From Pseudobutyrivibrio ruminis AD2017 (GTDB lineage: Bacteria > Bacillota > Clostridia > Lachnospirales > Lachnospiraceae), in contig NZ_AUJQ01000014.1 of the NCBI RefSeq assembly GCF_000424305.1, forward strand, positions 1-44,490: DNA of 44,490 nucleotides, given 5' to 3'. Positions 30,631 to 39,179 of this stretch are shown in pieces. The translations under genes were made by a program, and so were the position numbers. Every line of letters begins with the position of its first letter. Position 1 is the stretch's first letter. The notes below the pieces were generated by a model. That model ran no database searches, was not told the origin of the DNA, and was given only the letters and a program-made list of their open reading frames with translations.

Positions 30631-33600
30631 TTATAATACTCGCGCCCAATCTTCTCTTAATCTACCAACAGATTCATAATATTTGATCAAATATTTTTTT
30701 TGAAATTCATATCTAGTCATTAGATTTTTAATATATCTTCCAGATTTACTATCAAAATGTTTTTTTATTATAGCTAGTGCTTCATCCAATTCTTCAGAAA
30801 CATGAGCTCCGGACCACGTATATTCTTTTTCAAATTCATTTTTGTTTCTTAAATAGGAGGCAATTGATGACAATGACATTGTTTTTCCGCCTTTTAATCC
30901 GTATTTTTTTATAACAATTTCACGTTGAGCCGGTGATACTTCCCTAAGAGCTAATGTTAAGTCTCTAAACATTTTATATTTCCATCTATTTTCCTCTATT
31001 GTGTCTGTTAATAAGTGAAGATAATCAAAATAGTTCATGTCTATATCAAAACTACATATATCTTCATTTGGATGTATAAAGTCAAAATAATCTGGCCTAG
31101 AAATGTCAAACAGCGACTCATTCAGTGAATCAATGTAATCTATACCACTTTTCTGTGTAGACAATTTCTTTTCAATATTATTAAGCTCCCAATAAGAAGG
31201 TTCATCTATCTGATCAAGATAATCAATAGTAGTGTAATAATCCTTCTTATCAATATCATTTATCTTATGTTCAGTTTTTATTCCATGTTTCTTAGTTATT
31301 TCAGAAGCAAAAATATTTATTTCGCCTTCTTTGGTTTTTATTGCCTCTTTAATCTTAGCGTCAGAAACAGGTTTTAATGCATCATAATCTATTCCATGAG
31401 CAGCGCAATCTTTAACTAATGCTTCAAAAAATTCTGCATCTGTTAGTTTATGCATAACTTTAGCAAACATTATTTCATCTATTGTGTCTGCAGCTTGCAA
31501 ATATATGTATGTACATTTCTGTGTCTGCCCAAGACGATAATTTCTATCATGTGACTGGTCATAATCTTCCGCACTATAAGAAAATGAATAATAAATGGTA
31601 TACTTACAATTTGTGAATGTTACTCCATACTTAAGTGTTTTAGGATGTGCAATTATAAATTTTGCTTGTCCGCTTTTAAAAGCTTCTATACTAGCCTCTA
31701 TGTTTTTGGTTTTTCCATAAGCTGTGACAGTATATGCGCGCTTTGATAATTCTTCTTCGATCATCTCAATTTCATGCTGAAACTGACACCAAATAATAAC
31801 CTGCTCATCTTCTATTTCATCTAGCACATTATTTAGTTCTAGTATTTTGCTTTTATGAATATCTAAAATTACTTTTTCTTTTTTTTCGCCACCCTCATTT
31901 AAGATAAAAAAACCTGATGCCATTTGCCTTAATTTCATTAGAATTGACAATCTAGAATTGGTACTATAGTATATTTGTGAATCATCCATTCCTTTTATAA
32001 TTGTCATGCACTTAAAATACAAATTGTTATAATCTTGCATGATAGATTCTGGCAATTCTATCAAGCGTACTACATCCACTGCATCTGGCAAGTCTAGACA
32101 ATCTTTTTTAGAGATAATTAACGATTTCAATGATACAAGCTCAGCAAATGTCTTCTCATTCTTTGGTATCATAAAGTATTTTTGATACTTTTTATAACAA
32201 AAAATATCGAGAAATTCTTTATAATCCATTGAAAAAGTTTTTGGATCAACTATCTTCATTTGAGAGAAATATTCAATACTATTATTTGGCGCAGGCTTTC
32301 CAGAAAGAAGATACACATATTTCATTCCCCTGCATACCCTTCTCATTACTTGAGCTGTACAACTATCATAGTTTTTTAATAATGCGCTTTCGTCCATGAC
32401 AATTCCATTTATACAATAGTGATTTATATAATAATCAGGATTTCTTATAAATAGCTCAGAATTAATAATAAAGTGTTGCGCTTCTGCTTCCATTTGTTTA
32501 TCAATGTTCGTATCTTCATTACTCTTTATTGAACCTAAATCATATAGATCTAGAAACAACTGAGCAAAATTAATTAGCTGTTTGTCTTCATCAACATATT
32601 TCCCACCATATTTAAATTGATTCCACCTATTATATATCTCTTGCTTTCTGCTTCGAGAAATCCCCTTATATAATGGCATGATTTTCATGTCAGGATAGTA
32701 TTCTGCTGCGTCATCTAACCATGCAGTTTTAATAATAGCTTTTGGAGCTATTATTAGAAAACGAGCTTGCTCTTTTTTGGTCTTGGATGAAATGATATCA
32801 AGCGACATAACTGTCTTCCCTGTACCAGTATCATAGAAAAAAGCAAATTTATCATATTTGTTAGCTAAAAGAACGCCTGCCTTCTGGTGTCTATATAAAG
32901 AGTCATTACAAGCAATTTTATCTGCGTCACTAAAAAAATCGTTCTTGTTTATTATTCTATTTTTTATTAACTCATTACTAGCAATTTGTTCTTCTTCAGT
33001 TTTCTGTATTAAGGCATTTCTTTTGACAGGATTAGAGCCCCTGCGAACTAATCTTAGTTTTTCAATTGGAACAGATTCTTGACAATTTTGACAAACTACT
33101 TTTTCGGGTTTCCCATATTCTTCCTCATATGATGTAACTCTATAACTTACAGTGGCAGTTCTACCATAATTGTACAGATGAATAATTGTTCCTGTAACAT
33201 CTGCGTAATGTGTGGAACTGTGAAAAATAACTATATCATCAATTTTAAAAGGTCTAGCCTTTTCAACTTTTTCGTTGTTTAGTATTTGATCAATCGATAT
33301 GTTTTCATATACCTCTGTTTTTATAGTCCCATTATCATTAATTGTAAAATGGTCAAGGTTTATTAATTTATTAGCTTTGTCGTATAAAGAAATAATTCCG
33401 ATTATTATTTCATTGTTTGGTGATATAAGCCTTACGCAGCCTCCTTTCTGACACTTTACATTTTTAGGTAATATTTCTTCAATAGTTGAATCATTAACCT
33501 TGCATACATCGTTAAGATAGCTTTCACCTAACTCATAAAATGAACTACATGAAATATTATAGGAATTGTCATTTTCATTATATGTGTCAATGATTCCTAT

Positions 33601-33888
33601 ATGATTTTTGTTGTTTCTTTTAAACAGAACCCTATCTCCAATATCATATTTTGTGGCATTTGTCGTCTCAGCTGTGCCTGTTTCTAAATGCACATCAAAA
33701 CCTAAACTTTCGCAAATCACCTTTGCAAAATGTATATTATTAGAACTATTAGTATTAAACCAAACGTCTTTATTTGAGTTCCATCTCCATCCATAATATT
33801 TCATTGAGTCCAATAGCATTGAATTAGGCTTACATTCAAATGAAATTTCTACAGTATTATTCTCGTTATTTGTTTCAATTTTTGGCAT
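30631..33888 (-). CDS. Large SNF2-family helicase with HARP-like N-terminus
   Basis: A 1085-aa protein. Residues 10-65 (FECKPNSMLLDSMKYYGWRW, VWFNT) resemble the HARP domain of SMARCAL1-type annealing helicases. A beta-rich region (about 80-290, with several D(R)VLFKRN/IVIFHSS modules and CQNC) follows. Then comes an SF2/SNF2 core: DTGTGKT (353-359, Walker A), GIVMDES (496-502, motif II), LLSGKPAPNN (motif III), RNYRLGQTQK (783-792, motif VI). Near 1010-1045, SPAQREIVIKKYGLKGGKTM looks like a sigma-70 region-4 HTH. It stands alone and is of a type often found as accessory or phage-defence helicase. Confidence 0.85.
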   Translation of the reverse strand: MPKIETNNENNTVEISFECKPNSMLLDSMKYYGWRWNSNKDVWFNTNSSNNIHFAKVICESLGFDVHLETGTAETTNATKYDIGDRVLFKRNNKNHIGIIDTYNENDNSYNISCSSFYELGESYLNDVCKVNDSTIEEILPKNVKCQKGGCVRLISPNNEIIIGIISLYDKANKLINLDHFTINDNGTIKTEVYENISIDQILNNEKVEKARPFKIDDIVIFHSSTHYADVTGTIIHLYNYGRTATVSYRVTSYEEEYGKPEKVVCQNCQESVPIEKLRLVRRGSNPVKRNALIQKTEEEQIASNELIKNRIINKNDFFSDADKIACNDSLYRHQKAGVLLANKYDKFAFFYDTGTGKTVMSLDIISSKTKKEQARFLIIAPKAIIKTAWLDDAAEYYPDMKIMPLYKGISRSRKQEIYNRWNQFKYGGKYVDEDKQLINFAQLFLDLYDLGSIKSNEDTNIDKQMEAEAQHFIINSELFIRNPDYYINHYCINGIVMDESALLKNYDSCTAQVMRRVCRGMKYVYLLSGKPAPNNSIEYFSQMKIVDPKTFSMDYKEFLDIFCYKKYQKYFMIPKNEKTFAELVSLKSLIISKKDCLDLPDAVDVVRLIELPESIMQDYNNLYFKCMTIIKGMDDSQIYYSTNSRLSILMKLRQMASGFFILNEGGEKKEKVILDIHKSKILELNNVLDEIEDEQVIIWCQFQHEIEMIEEELSKRAYTVTAYGKTKNIEASIEAFKSGQAKFIIAHPKTLKYGVTFTNCKYTIYYSFSYSAEDYDQSHDRNYRLGQTQKCTYIYLQAADTIDEIMFAKVMHKLTDAEFFEALVKDCAAHGIDYDALKPVSDAKIKEAIKTKEGEINIFASEITKKHGIKTEHKINDIDKKDYYTTIDYLDQIDEPSYWELNNIEKKLSTQKSGIDYIDSLNESLFDISRPDYFDFIHPNEDICSFDIDMNYFDYLHLLTDTIEENRWKYKMFRDLTLALREVSPAQREIVIKKYGLKGGKTMSLSSIASYLRNKNEFEKEYTWSGAHVSEELDEALAIIKKHFDSKSGRYIKNLMTRYEFQKKYLIKYYESVGRLREDWARVL

Positions 33889-34102
33889 TTTTCTTTTTAG
33901 GTAAAACCTTTTTTCTCCCTCATTTTAGATAAAACAGCATTCACCATTATATCGTTTTAAAGTATATATACAACTCAGAATGTTTATGTATTTAGAACAC
34001 TCTTTTACGTATCAACAACTATACTATGTATTCTGAACCCTTATATATATTTAGTAATTTCTTTAAAAATTTATTAGTCATTATTCTCATTCTCCAGCTC
34101 TA

Positions 34103-34345
34103 TTAAAAAATGATATATCCGATAATCCCTGCTACTAAACTAATAAATGCAAATTGAAGTAAAAACCAAAGCCCCTCCATCTGAAGCGCCATGATTGGTG
34201 TTGAAACCATAATGATTACAAACGTAATCATCATACTCGTCACATAAAAGTTCATTTTACTAATGTTTGTTTTTGTTTTGTCTGTGATAATTTTTCCCAT
34301 TTGTTCAACATCTCCTTTTAATAGTTGGTATACTGAGACATTAAT
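34103..34345 (-). pseudogene. XRE membrane regulator paralogue lacking its HTH
   Basis: The frame reads NVSVYQLLKGDVEQM then GKIITDKTKTNISKMNFYVT and two hydrophobic segments, matching the part of the 10487-11077 protein from SLDQLVKGDVEQM onward. An in-frame stop precedes it, and the entire N-terminal HTH coding region is gone. The operator region of the intact gene (CATCAAAAGGCTTT...) follows directly, so an internal deletion joined operator to the gene's middle. A residual 65-aa membrane peptide could still be made from the ATG at 34300. Confidence 0.7.
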
Positions 34346-34353
34346 TTTTTAGC

Positions 34354-34406
34354 CATCAAAAGGCTTTGACATTTATTAGTTTTCGGATGTCATAATACTT
34401 TGACAT
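34354..34406 (-). promoter_or_regulatory. Operator-like region matching the XRE regulator's own
   Basis: CATCAAAAGGCTTTGACATT followed by the dyad ATGTCA (34387-34392) / TGACAT (34401-34406). The arrangement copies 11127-11180 with nearly the same spacing, with TGACAT replacing TTTACAT. A protein of the same XRE group probably recognises both. Confidence 0.5.
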
Positions 34407-34608
34407 GCACTATTTACATGGTTTTCATCGCGTTGCGATAATTAAAACTTATTATCCTCTTCTATACGTAACAGCAATTGCCAGAGATTACATGGATGGC
34501 GCGCTTATTTTTGAATTAGATGGACATAACGGAGGAGATGAAGCAATGGATAATCAGGTTGCAGGAGTTTTTTCAGATATGATAAATTCATTGGAATTTG
34601 CTAACTAA
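34405..34608 (+). pseudogene. Possible gene remnant (67-codon frame)
   Basis: The second half reads MDGALIFELDGHNGGDEAMD then NQVAGVFSDMINSLEFAN, a protein-like stretch without a ribosome binding site. The first half looks non-coding, so I read it as the 3' end of a deleted plus-strand gene. It is followed by a plus-strand terminator. Family not recognised. Confidence 0.3.
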
Positions 34609-34696
34609 ACATTTTCATTTTTTCTCTTCTTTTTTGAGGCATGTCATTTTAGACATGTAGAGGCTTTTAAATAAAAGATTTATTACAGAATAAATT

Positions 34697-34730
34697 GAGG
34701 ATGAGGGAATAGTTCCTTCATCCTCTTTTT
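34697..34730 (+). terminator. Intrinsic terminator, plus strand
   Basis: GAGGATGA-GGGAA-TAG-TTCC-T-TCATCCTC is followed by TTTTT. It supports that a plus-strand gene once ended here (see the 34405 remnant). Confidence 0.7.
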
Positions 34731-34925
34731 CAGCTTGCGGCCATACCATCCTTAATAGCTTTTGAATGATTCTCAGCTCTCTCAATTATCATATCAATTT
34801 GTGTGCCATCAGTATCATCTGACCTTTTTGACCATAGAGAATGGCTGGTATTTTCACCACTTATACCTAACGCTTTTTTTATTTGATTCTCATGGTTAAA
34901 ACAAATATTCTCAAATGCAAAACCC
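34730..34925 (-). pseudogene. DUF234/archaeal-type ATPase, C-terminal remnant
   Basis: The minus-strand frame reads WRGFAFENICFNHENQIKKA, LGISGENTSHSLWS, then DGTQIDMIIERAEN, ending TGA at 34730. This is the conserved end of archaeal-type AAA+ ATPases with a DUF234 restriction-like domain (W-x-G-x-x-F-E, Q-I-K-x-x-L-G-I, Q-I-D-L-x-I-x-R). All of the ATPase part is missing and the EMK strand normally after ERADN is lost. It is a decayed accessory gene. Confidence 0.65.
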
Positions 34926-34938
34926 CTCCATGAAATGA

Positions 34939-35235
34939 TTAGCTATTAAATCCATTTGTCAACTCCAGGTAGTCTTTGTTTCGCTCTAGCATAGACGAAA
35001 TACCATCTTCTGATAAGACTCCGCGCTTCAATTCTTTTGGAAGAAGCCCCTGCTCGTCAGCAGTGAAATCATCAACCCATTGTTTACTAGAATAATAGCT
35101 TTCAAGGTTTTTTATTTTTGATTGAATTGCATTTAGACGATTAAGATTTTCATCCAATGTATCCAGAATTTCATTTGCCTCATCCAATATTGCTTCCATT
35201 TCAGATATATGTTTAGTATCAATAGATTTACTCAT
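34939..35235 (-). CDS. DUF4298 domain-containing protein
   Basis: A 98-aa protein. The conserved DUF4298 stretch is present: LESYYSSKQWVDDFTADEQG, LLPKELKRGVLSEDGI. The N-terminal half is a long amphipathic helix, probably a coiled coil (EMEAILDEANEILDTLDENL). The family is small, soluble and without known function. The start ATG at 35235 has AGGAATAG upstream. It seems to form its own unit, downstream of the phosphatase gene. Confidence 0.85.
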   Translation of the reverse strand: MSKSIDTKHISEMEAILDEANEILDTLDENLNRLNAIQSKIKNLESYYSSKQWVDDFTADEQGLLPKELKRGVLSEDGISSMLERNKDYLELTNGFNS

Positions 35236-35339
35236 AATGCTATTCCTTTCTACTCTTTATGCACCACATCATGCTCACGCATCATCCAGTTTTCTTTCCT
35301 GTGCTGGCTTTGTTGAATTAACATATAATGGCTAATCAC

Positions 35340-35873
35340 CTAAAAATTGTATCTCTTAATCTCACAATTTTTGATTCCACAAGATGAAAACTCTTCGTTA
35401 GTCATTTCTCTGAAGTAGGATTCCACCATTCTTGTAATTCCATTATGGGCTACCAAGATGACTTCTCTATCTTCTGCCTTGATATCATCTATAAGATTAT
35501 ATATTCTCTGGGCCAGATGTAGCATGGATTCACCGGTTCCAAATCTGCTTGCCATATCTTTTTTGGCCTCATGAAATTCTGCGCCATCTCTAGGAGTAGA
35601 TTCGTATCTACCAAAATTCTGCTCTTTAAGTCTTGGCTCTATTTCCATAGGAATTCCTGTAATCTCCGAGATATGTCTTGCAGTTTCTTTCGCTCTAACA
35701 AGAGGTGATGCAAGGATTACATCCGCAGTAATGCCCTGTTCTAATATCTTCTTTCCTGTTTCTATTGCTTGCTCATGTCCTCTTTCTGTAAGCTCAATAT
35801 CTGTCGTTCCGCAGATTTTATTTTCTACATTCCAAACGGTTTCACCGTGTCTAATAAAATAAAAATGATCCAT
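35340..35873 (-). CDS. Histidine phosphatase (phosphoglycerate mutase-like)
   Basis: About 177 aa from the ATG at 35873 (AAAGGA upstream); the earlier GTG in the same frame lies inside the repeat array. FIRHGETVWN (RHG catalytic His), LTERGHEQA, ASPLVRAKETA, EQNFGRYE and VAHNGITRMV (second His) identify the branch-1 histidine phosphatase family. Substrate not deducible: sugar phosphates or alpha-ribazole phosphate are typical. The upstream region is occupied by the short repeat array, which may carry its promoter. Confidence 0.88.
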   Translation of the reverse strand: MDHFYFIRHGETVWNVENKICGTTDIELTERGHEQAIETGKKILEQGITADVILASPLVRAKETARHISEITGIPMEIEPRLKEQNFGRYESTPRDGAEFHEAKKDMASRFGTGESMLHLAQRIYNLIDDIKAEDREVILVAHNGITRMVESYFREMTNEEFSSCGIKNCEIKRYNF

Positions 35874-35933
35874 ATTTATGATTTTTTCCTTTCTATCATC
35901 GCTTTTAAGTTTATATGACTGGTTAGAGAAATT

Positions 35934-36156
35934 CACTTAACTAGAAATTAGAAAAAAGTTAAGTGTAATATGAATTCTTATTTTTCCACTTAAATTCTCC
36001 AAAACCTGTTAAGTTTAATAAGAATTTCTAAAAATAAACTTAAAAAAATCATTAGAAATTTTCTTGGAGTTAAGTGAATTGGCAGTCTTTCTTAAATAAA
36101 CTTAACCGCCTTAGCGATTTTTAAGTGAAAATAAAAATAAGTCAAATTCACTTAAT
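35934..36156. repeat. Alternating CACTTAAC/GTTAAGTG array, short copy
   Basis: Five CACTTAA-type sites (35934, 35987, 36037, 36099, 36149) alternate with four GTTAAGTG-type sites (35958, 36008, 36069, 36120). Spacings are 24-29-21-29-32-30-21-29, equal to the long copy at 21684-22019 with one internal block of about 113 bp removed. It begins in the leader of the phosphatase gene and ends at the stop codon of the 36152 gene. Confidence 0.8.
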
Positions 36157-36367
36157 AAATCTTTTCAATTTCTCCATCAATACCATACATTTCTTTAAAA
36201 GCTGATAAGTCTTCCTGATTCCGTATAAGCATTATTTCTTCAAACAATCCCGTATTAATGTCTTTAAAACCTGCTACTTGTTCGCCATTGCAAATGCTGG
36301 CTTTGATTACAGGTTTCTTTGCGGTTTTATCATACTTTTTCTTTTCAATCCTTTTTCTGAAAAACAT
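36152..36367 (-). CDS. Small conserved hypothetical protein (71 aa)
   Basis: MFFRKRIEKKKYDKTAKKPV, then ASICNGEQVAGFKDINTG and the ending FKEMYGIDGEIEKIY. I recall similar 70-residue proteins in Lachnospiraceae (some databases label them aspartate dehydrogenase, which such a short protein cannot be). It contains one Cys and a basic N-terminus. Its stop codon overlaps the outermost site of the repeat array. Downstream of the isochorismatase-like gene; function unknown. Confidence 0.65.
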   Translation of the reverse strand: MFFRKRIEKKKYDKTAKKPVIKASICNGEQVAGFKDINTGLFEEIMLIRNQEDLSAFKEMYGIDGEIEKIY

Positions 36368-36390
36368 GTGCTACCTCAAGATTATCTTTT

Positions 36391-36870
36391 TCATTCTATG
36401 CTTCTGTAGGATACTATTTCTATCCCTGCTTTCTGCATTTCAGGAAGCTCTTTTAAAAAGAATTTATCATTAGTTGCTGCAACAGAATCTAGGTAAAGCT
36501 TAACTTTATATCCTCTTTTTTTAGCATCAATGGCGCTCCTGGCTACACAGCATCTACCATCAACACCAATCATATTGATAGTATCTACCTTAAGTTGTTC
36601 TATGAACTGGACAAACTCTTCCGAAGAAAAAGCACTTGGCCATCTTTTAGCAAATACAAATCCAGATACTACATCAAGGCCTTCTGCCAGTACATACTTA
36701 TCTTCATTCTCAGGCTTTCCTACATTTTTCACATAGACTACCGGCATATCTGTAGCAACAGCCTTTTGAATACGCAAGTTAACTCTCTCAAGCAAGCTTG
36801 GCTCGTAGCTGTTCATATATTTTTGTTGCATATCAATTACAAGAAGAATTTCATTAGCCCCCTTAGGCAT
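36391..36870 (-). CDS. Cysteine hydrolase (isochorismatase family)
   Basis: A 159-aa protein. LLVIDMQQKYM gives the catalytic Asp, FAKRWPSAF the Lys, and IGVDGRCCVARSAIDA the nucleophilic Cys with the usual helix after it. This makes a complete Asp-Lys-Cys triad of nicotinamidase/isochorismatase-like hydrolases. It is a little shorter than PncA and lacks its metal-binding DxHxxxxxH, so a nicotinamidase role is less likely. The start is ATG at 36870; the ribosome binding site is the AGGGG just upstream. Confidence 0.85.
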   Translation of the reverse strand: MPKGANEILLVIDMQQKYMNSYEPSLLERVNLRIQKAVATDMPVVYVKNVGKPENEDKYVLAEGLDVVSGFVFAKRWPSAFSSEEFVQFIEQLKVDTINMIGVDGRCCVARSAIDAKKRGYKVKLYLDSVAATNDKFFLKELPEMQKAGIEIVSYRSIE

Positions 36871-36959
36871 AAAAATACCCCTCCGTATATACGAATTAAC
36901 TTAAGTTAAGTATATCACAGAAGGGGATATTATTGGCCTATATTATTAGCAGACCTCTT

Positions 36960-37208
36960 CTAATGGAAAAACAGGCCCTTTTTCTTATACTCCTCACTCT
37001 CTATATCTAAAACAGTGTACCCCATTTCTGAAATAGCCTGAATCAACTTCTCTTCATTAACTTCTTCTGCTAAAAAAGTAGAAATGCCTTTGCTATGAGA
37101 GGATGTAACCTTCTTTGCTCCTGGTACAATTTTTCTAATTACATCATTGATATGAGCCTCGCACATACCACACATCATACCATCTATTTTTACTGTATAT
37201 TTCTTCAT
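36960..37208 (-). CDS. Heavy-metal-associated (HMA) domain protein
   Basis: About 82 aa from the ATG at 37208 (GGAGG about 11 nt upstream; an earlier TTG is part of that site). YTVKIDGMMCGMCEAHINDV carries the metal-binding CxxC in the typical GMxCxxC setting. The beta-alpha-beta fold continues to MGYTVLDIE. The family binds Cu(I) or related soft metals, as chaperones (CopZ). No P-type ATPase is nearby, so the partner is elsewhere or lost. Confidence 0.85.
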   Translation of the reverse strand: MKKYTVKIDGMMCGMCEAHINDVIRKIVPGAKKVTSSHSKGISTFLAEEVNEEKLIQAISEMGYTVLDIESEEYKKKGLFFH

Positions 37209-37230
37209 GTAATTTATTACCTCCAAATAA

Positions 37231-37422
37231 TTATTTCCTTGCTACCAAATGCAATCGAAATTTCTTGCCTGCTTCTAATTTGTCTATTTCTAGCTCCTCC
37301 GAAATATATGGATAGTCGTCCTTGCACATCTCATAGATACCGGCATGGCCGGTTTCATATATATCTGCGGCTTTTGAAAATTCTTTAATTGTTAATTCCT
37401 TGTATTCTGTAGCTGATTTCAT
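37231..37422 (-). pseudogene. SAM-dependent methyltransferase, internally deleted
   Basis: Only 63 codons. The first part (TIKEFSKAADIYETGHAGIY, EMCKDDYPYI) looks like the N-terminus of class I methyltransferases of about 200 aa; the last part (AGKKFRLHLVARK) looks like their C-terminal beta-hairpin. The SAM-binding core with its GxGxG loop is missing between them while the reading frame is intact, so a clean in-frame deletion is likely. Probably without activity. Confidence 0.55.
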
Positions 37423-37565
37423 TTTATCACCATCTATCTATGAACTTTAAACGTTTTATATCTTTGCTAACTAATAATATCACATCGAGTTAGAGAATGC
37501 TAACCTATGTTGTATAACAATTGGGAGACTATGCCTAAAACCTAGAATCCTGCTACTAATTAGCA

Positions 37566-37613
37566 TATAATGAAAAAGGCATTTAATTTACACAATGCTA
37601 AAAGGGGGCATAT
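37566..37613 (+). promoter_or_regulatory. Probable promoter region of the DUF4230 operon
   Basis: TATAAT (37566-37571) lies 42 bp before the ATG at 37614, with AAAGGGGG as ribosome binding site. A -35 box is not obvious. The 190-bp region upstream of it shows nothing else. Confidence 0.4.
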
Positions 37614-38267
37614 ATGAATATAAAGCAAAAGAAATTATTAAATCTATTAGGAATCATTCTGATTATCATCTTTGCCGTTGGCTCATTGTATTTAATCAAA
37701 ACCAGCCATGCAAAATCAGGCGATTCAAATTCAACCTTTCAAAATCTGGTTCCAAAATCATACGACGATTCAAACACAAGCTATACTACTAACTTTTCAA
37801 TAATTGAAGATGGGCTAAAGGACATGGGCTTTCTGATTACTCAAGAGTATTACTTTACTCAAGTTGAAGAATATTCCAAGTCAAAGAAAATCGCATTTTG
37901 GACTTCTAAATCATCCTTCACTTACAGTTACGACGGAGTTGTAGAAGCTGGCGTAGACTTTTCAAAGATAAAAGTTTCAATCAACGAAAAAACCAAAACG
38001 ATTTCTATAGCAATTCCAGATTCAGAAATACACACCGTAACTGTAGATGAAAACAGCTTCAAGGAATATGATCTTGATACAAAATTCTGGAATCCACTAA
38101 AGCCAAAGGATTTTAATAATGCGCAAAAAGAATTTAAAGAAAGCGCCAAAGCTAATGCTATAAACAAAGGTGTATTGGAAAGAGCAAATACACAAGCTGA
38201 GACTATAATCAAAAACTTTGTTGCGCAGCTTATTGATGTTAATGAATATACAATAGAATTTAAATAA
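37614..38267 (+). CDS. DUF4230 domain-containing membrane-anchored protein
   Basis: A 217-aa protein. An N-terminal anchor (LLNLLGIILIIIFAVGSLYL) puts the rest outside the cell. The outer domain contains DGLKDMGFLITQEYYFTQVE, YSYDGVVEAGVDFSKIKVSI and TISIAIPDSEIHTVTVDENS (each a short piece), the hallmark of DUF4230. The family is widespread in Firmicutes and its role is unknown. The following gene, 14 nt later, encodes a polytopic membrane protein, so they may form a complex. Confidence 0.85.
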   Translation: MNIKQKKLLNLLGIILIIIFAVGSLYLIKTSHAKSGDSNSTFQNLVPKSYDDSNTSYTTNFSIIEDGLKDMGFLITQEYYFTQVEEYSKSKKIAFWTSKSSFTYSYDGVVEAGVDFSKIKVSINEKTKTISIAIPDSEIHTVTVDENSFKEYDLDTKFWNPLKPKDFNNAQKEFKESAKANAINKGVLERANTQAETIIKNFVAQLIDVNEYTIEFK

Positions 38268-38281
38268 TAAGGGGGCTAATA

Positions 38282-39031
38282 ATGAATTCAACTATCAAAA
38301 GAATTTGTCTTATCATGCTATGCGTTTTCGTAGGCATATTCTCTTTTACAAAACTTAGTAAAATTACAACTGACCCAGAGTTTTCTCTTAATAAAACAAA
38401 CATAGAATCATTTGATGAAAAAATCAATACTGTTATGGGCCTTTCCGCAGGTTCCGCAATAGCTTCTACCGCCATCTCGCTCATCCCAGGCGATGCAGGT
38501 ACCCCTATTGCAGAGCAGCTAGCCGATTTTTCAAAATACTTTTTACTTGTTTTAAGCGCTCTGTTTTTTGAGCAGTATTTTGCTCTAATTTCAGGATATA
38601 TCGTATCGAATATTATTATTCCAGCCATCTGTTTATTGCTGGCTCTCAACTTAATCTTTAAGAACGTAAAATTTAAAGAGATAGCCGTTAAACTCCTGCT
38701 CGCTGGCATTATTATTTATCTAATCGTTCCTTGCACCGTTCAGATTACAAATATAGTTTCCAAAACATACGAAGAGACCATATCAGCTGCACAGAACAAT
38801 GATTTGTCCTCTACTGATGTGGAAGACAAGGGCGTTATTTCTCAACTGGCAAATTCAGCAGAAGCAACTGTATCAAACGCCGGAAACTATTTATCACAAC
38901 TCATCCGTGCTTTGGCCGTAATGGTAGTGGTAACTTGTCTAATTCCTATATTGATTTTAGTTTTAGCTTTTTGGCTGCTAAAGATTATTATGACTCAAAA
39001 CTCCTCTCTCCTATCCATAAAAAACTTATAG
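38282..39031 (+). CDS. Polytopic membrane protein, DUF4230 partner
   Basis: A 249-aa protein with about five hydrophobic segments: one at the N-terminus, a pair around 85-150 (KYFLLVLSALFFEQYFALIS, IIPAICLLLALNLIF), one at IIIYLIVPCTV and one near the C-terminus (VVTCLIPILILVLAFWLL). It has an extracellular N-terminal loop and a long central loop. No named family. The ATG lies 14 nt after the DUF4230 gene with GGGGGCT upstream. A joint envelope function is inferred. Confidence 0.65.
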   Translation: MNSTIKRICLIMLCVFVGIFSFTKLSKITTDPEFSLNKTNIESFDEKINTVMGLSAGSAIASTAISLIPGDAGTPIAEQLADFSKYFLLVLSALFFEQYFALISGYIVSNIIIPAICLLLALNLIFKNVKFKEIAVKLLLAGIIIYLIVPCTVQITNIVSKTYEETISAAQNNDLSSTDVEDKGVISQLANSAEATVSNAGNYLSQLIRALAVMVVVTCLIPILILVLAFWLLKIIMTQNSSLLSIKNL

Positions 39032-39093
39032 TAGGTCTACACATTCTTATAGATAAATCTTATAGATAAATTTTATAATTTGTTCGATTTACA

Positions 39094-39117
39094 AGAATGC
39101 ATGTTCGGGTGTATTAT
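39094..39117 (+). promoter_or_regulatory. LexA (SOS) box overlapping the promoter of the SRAP operon
   Basis: AGAATGCATGTTCG (39094-39107) matches the Gram-positive LexA consensus CGAACRNRYGTTYG in 12 of 14 positions. A -10 TATTAT (39112-39117) follows directly, so LexA bound here would block it. Additional TGTTCG half-sites lie near 39081 and 39149. Confidence 0.65.
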
Positions 39118-39179
39118 CTTCTTACAAGCAAACATATTTTCGGAATCTTTGTTCGCTTATTATAAAGGAGGTAAGAGAT

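Noticed and set aside
35874-35936. N-terminal extension of the histidine phosphatase from a GTG at 35936
   Set aside because: The added residues come from the repeat array and the family starts at MDHFYFIRHGE; the ATG at 35873 was chosen.
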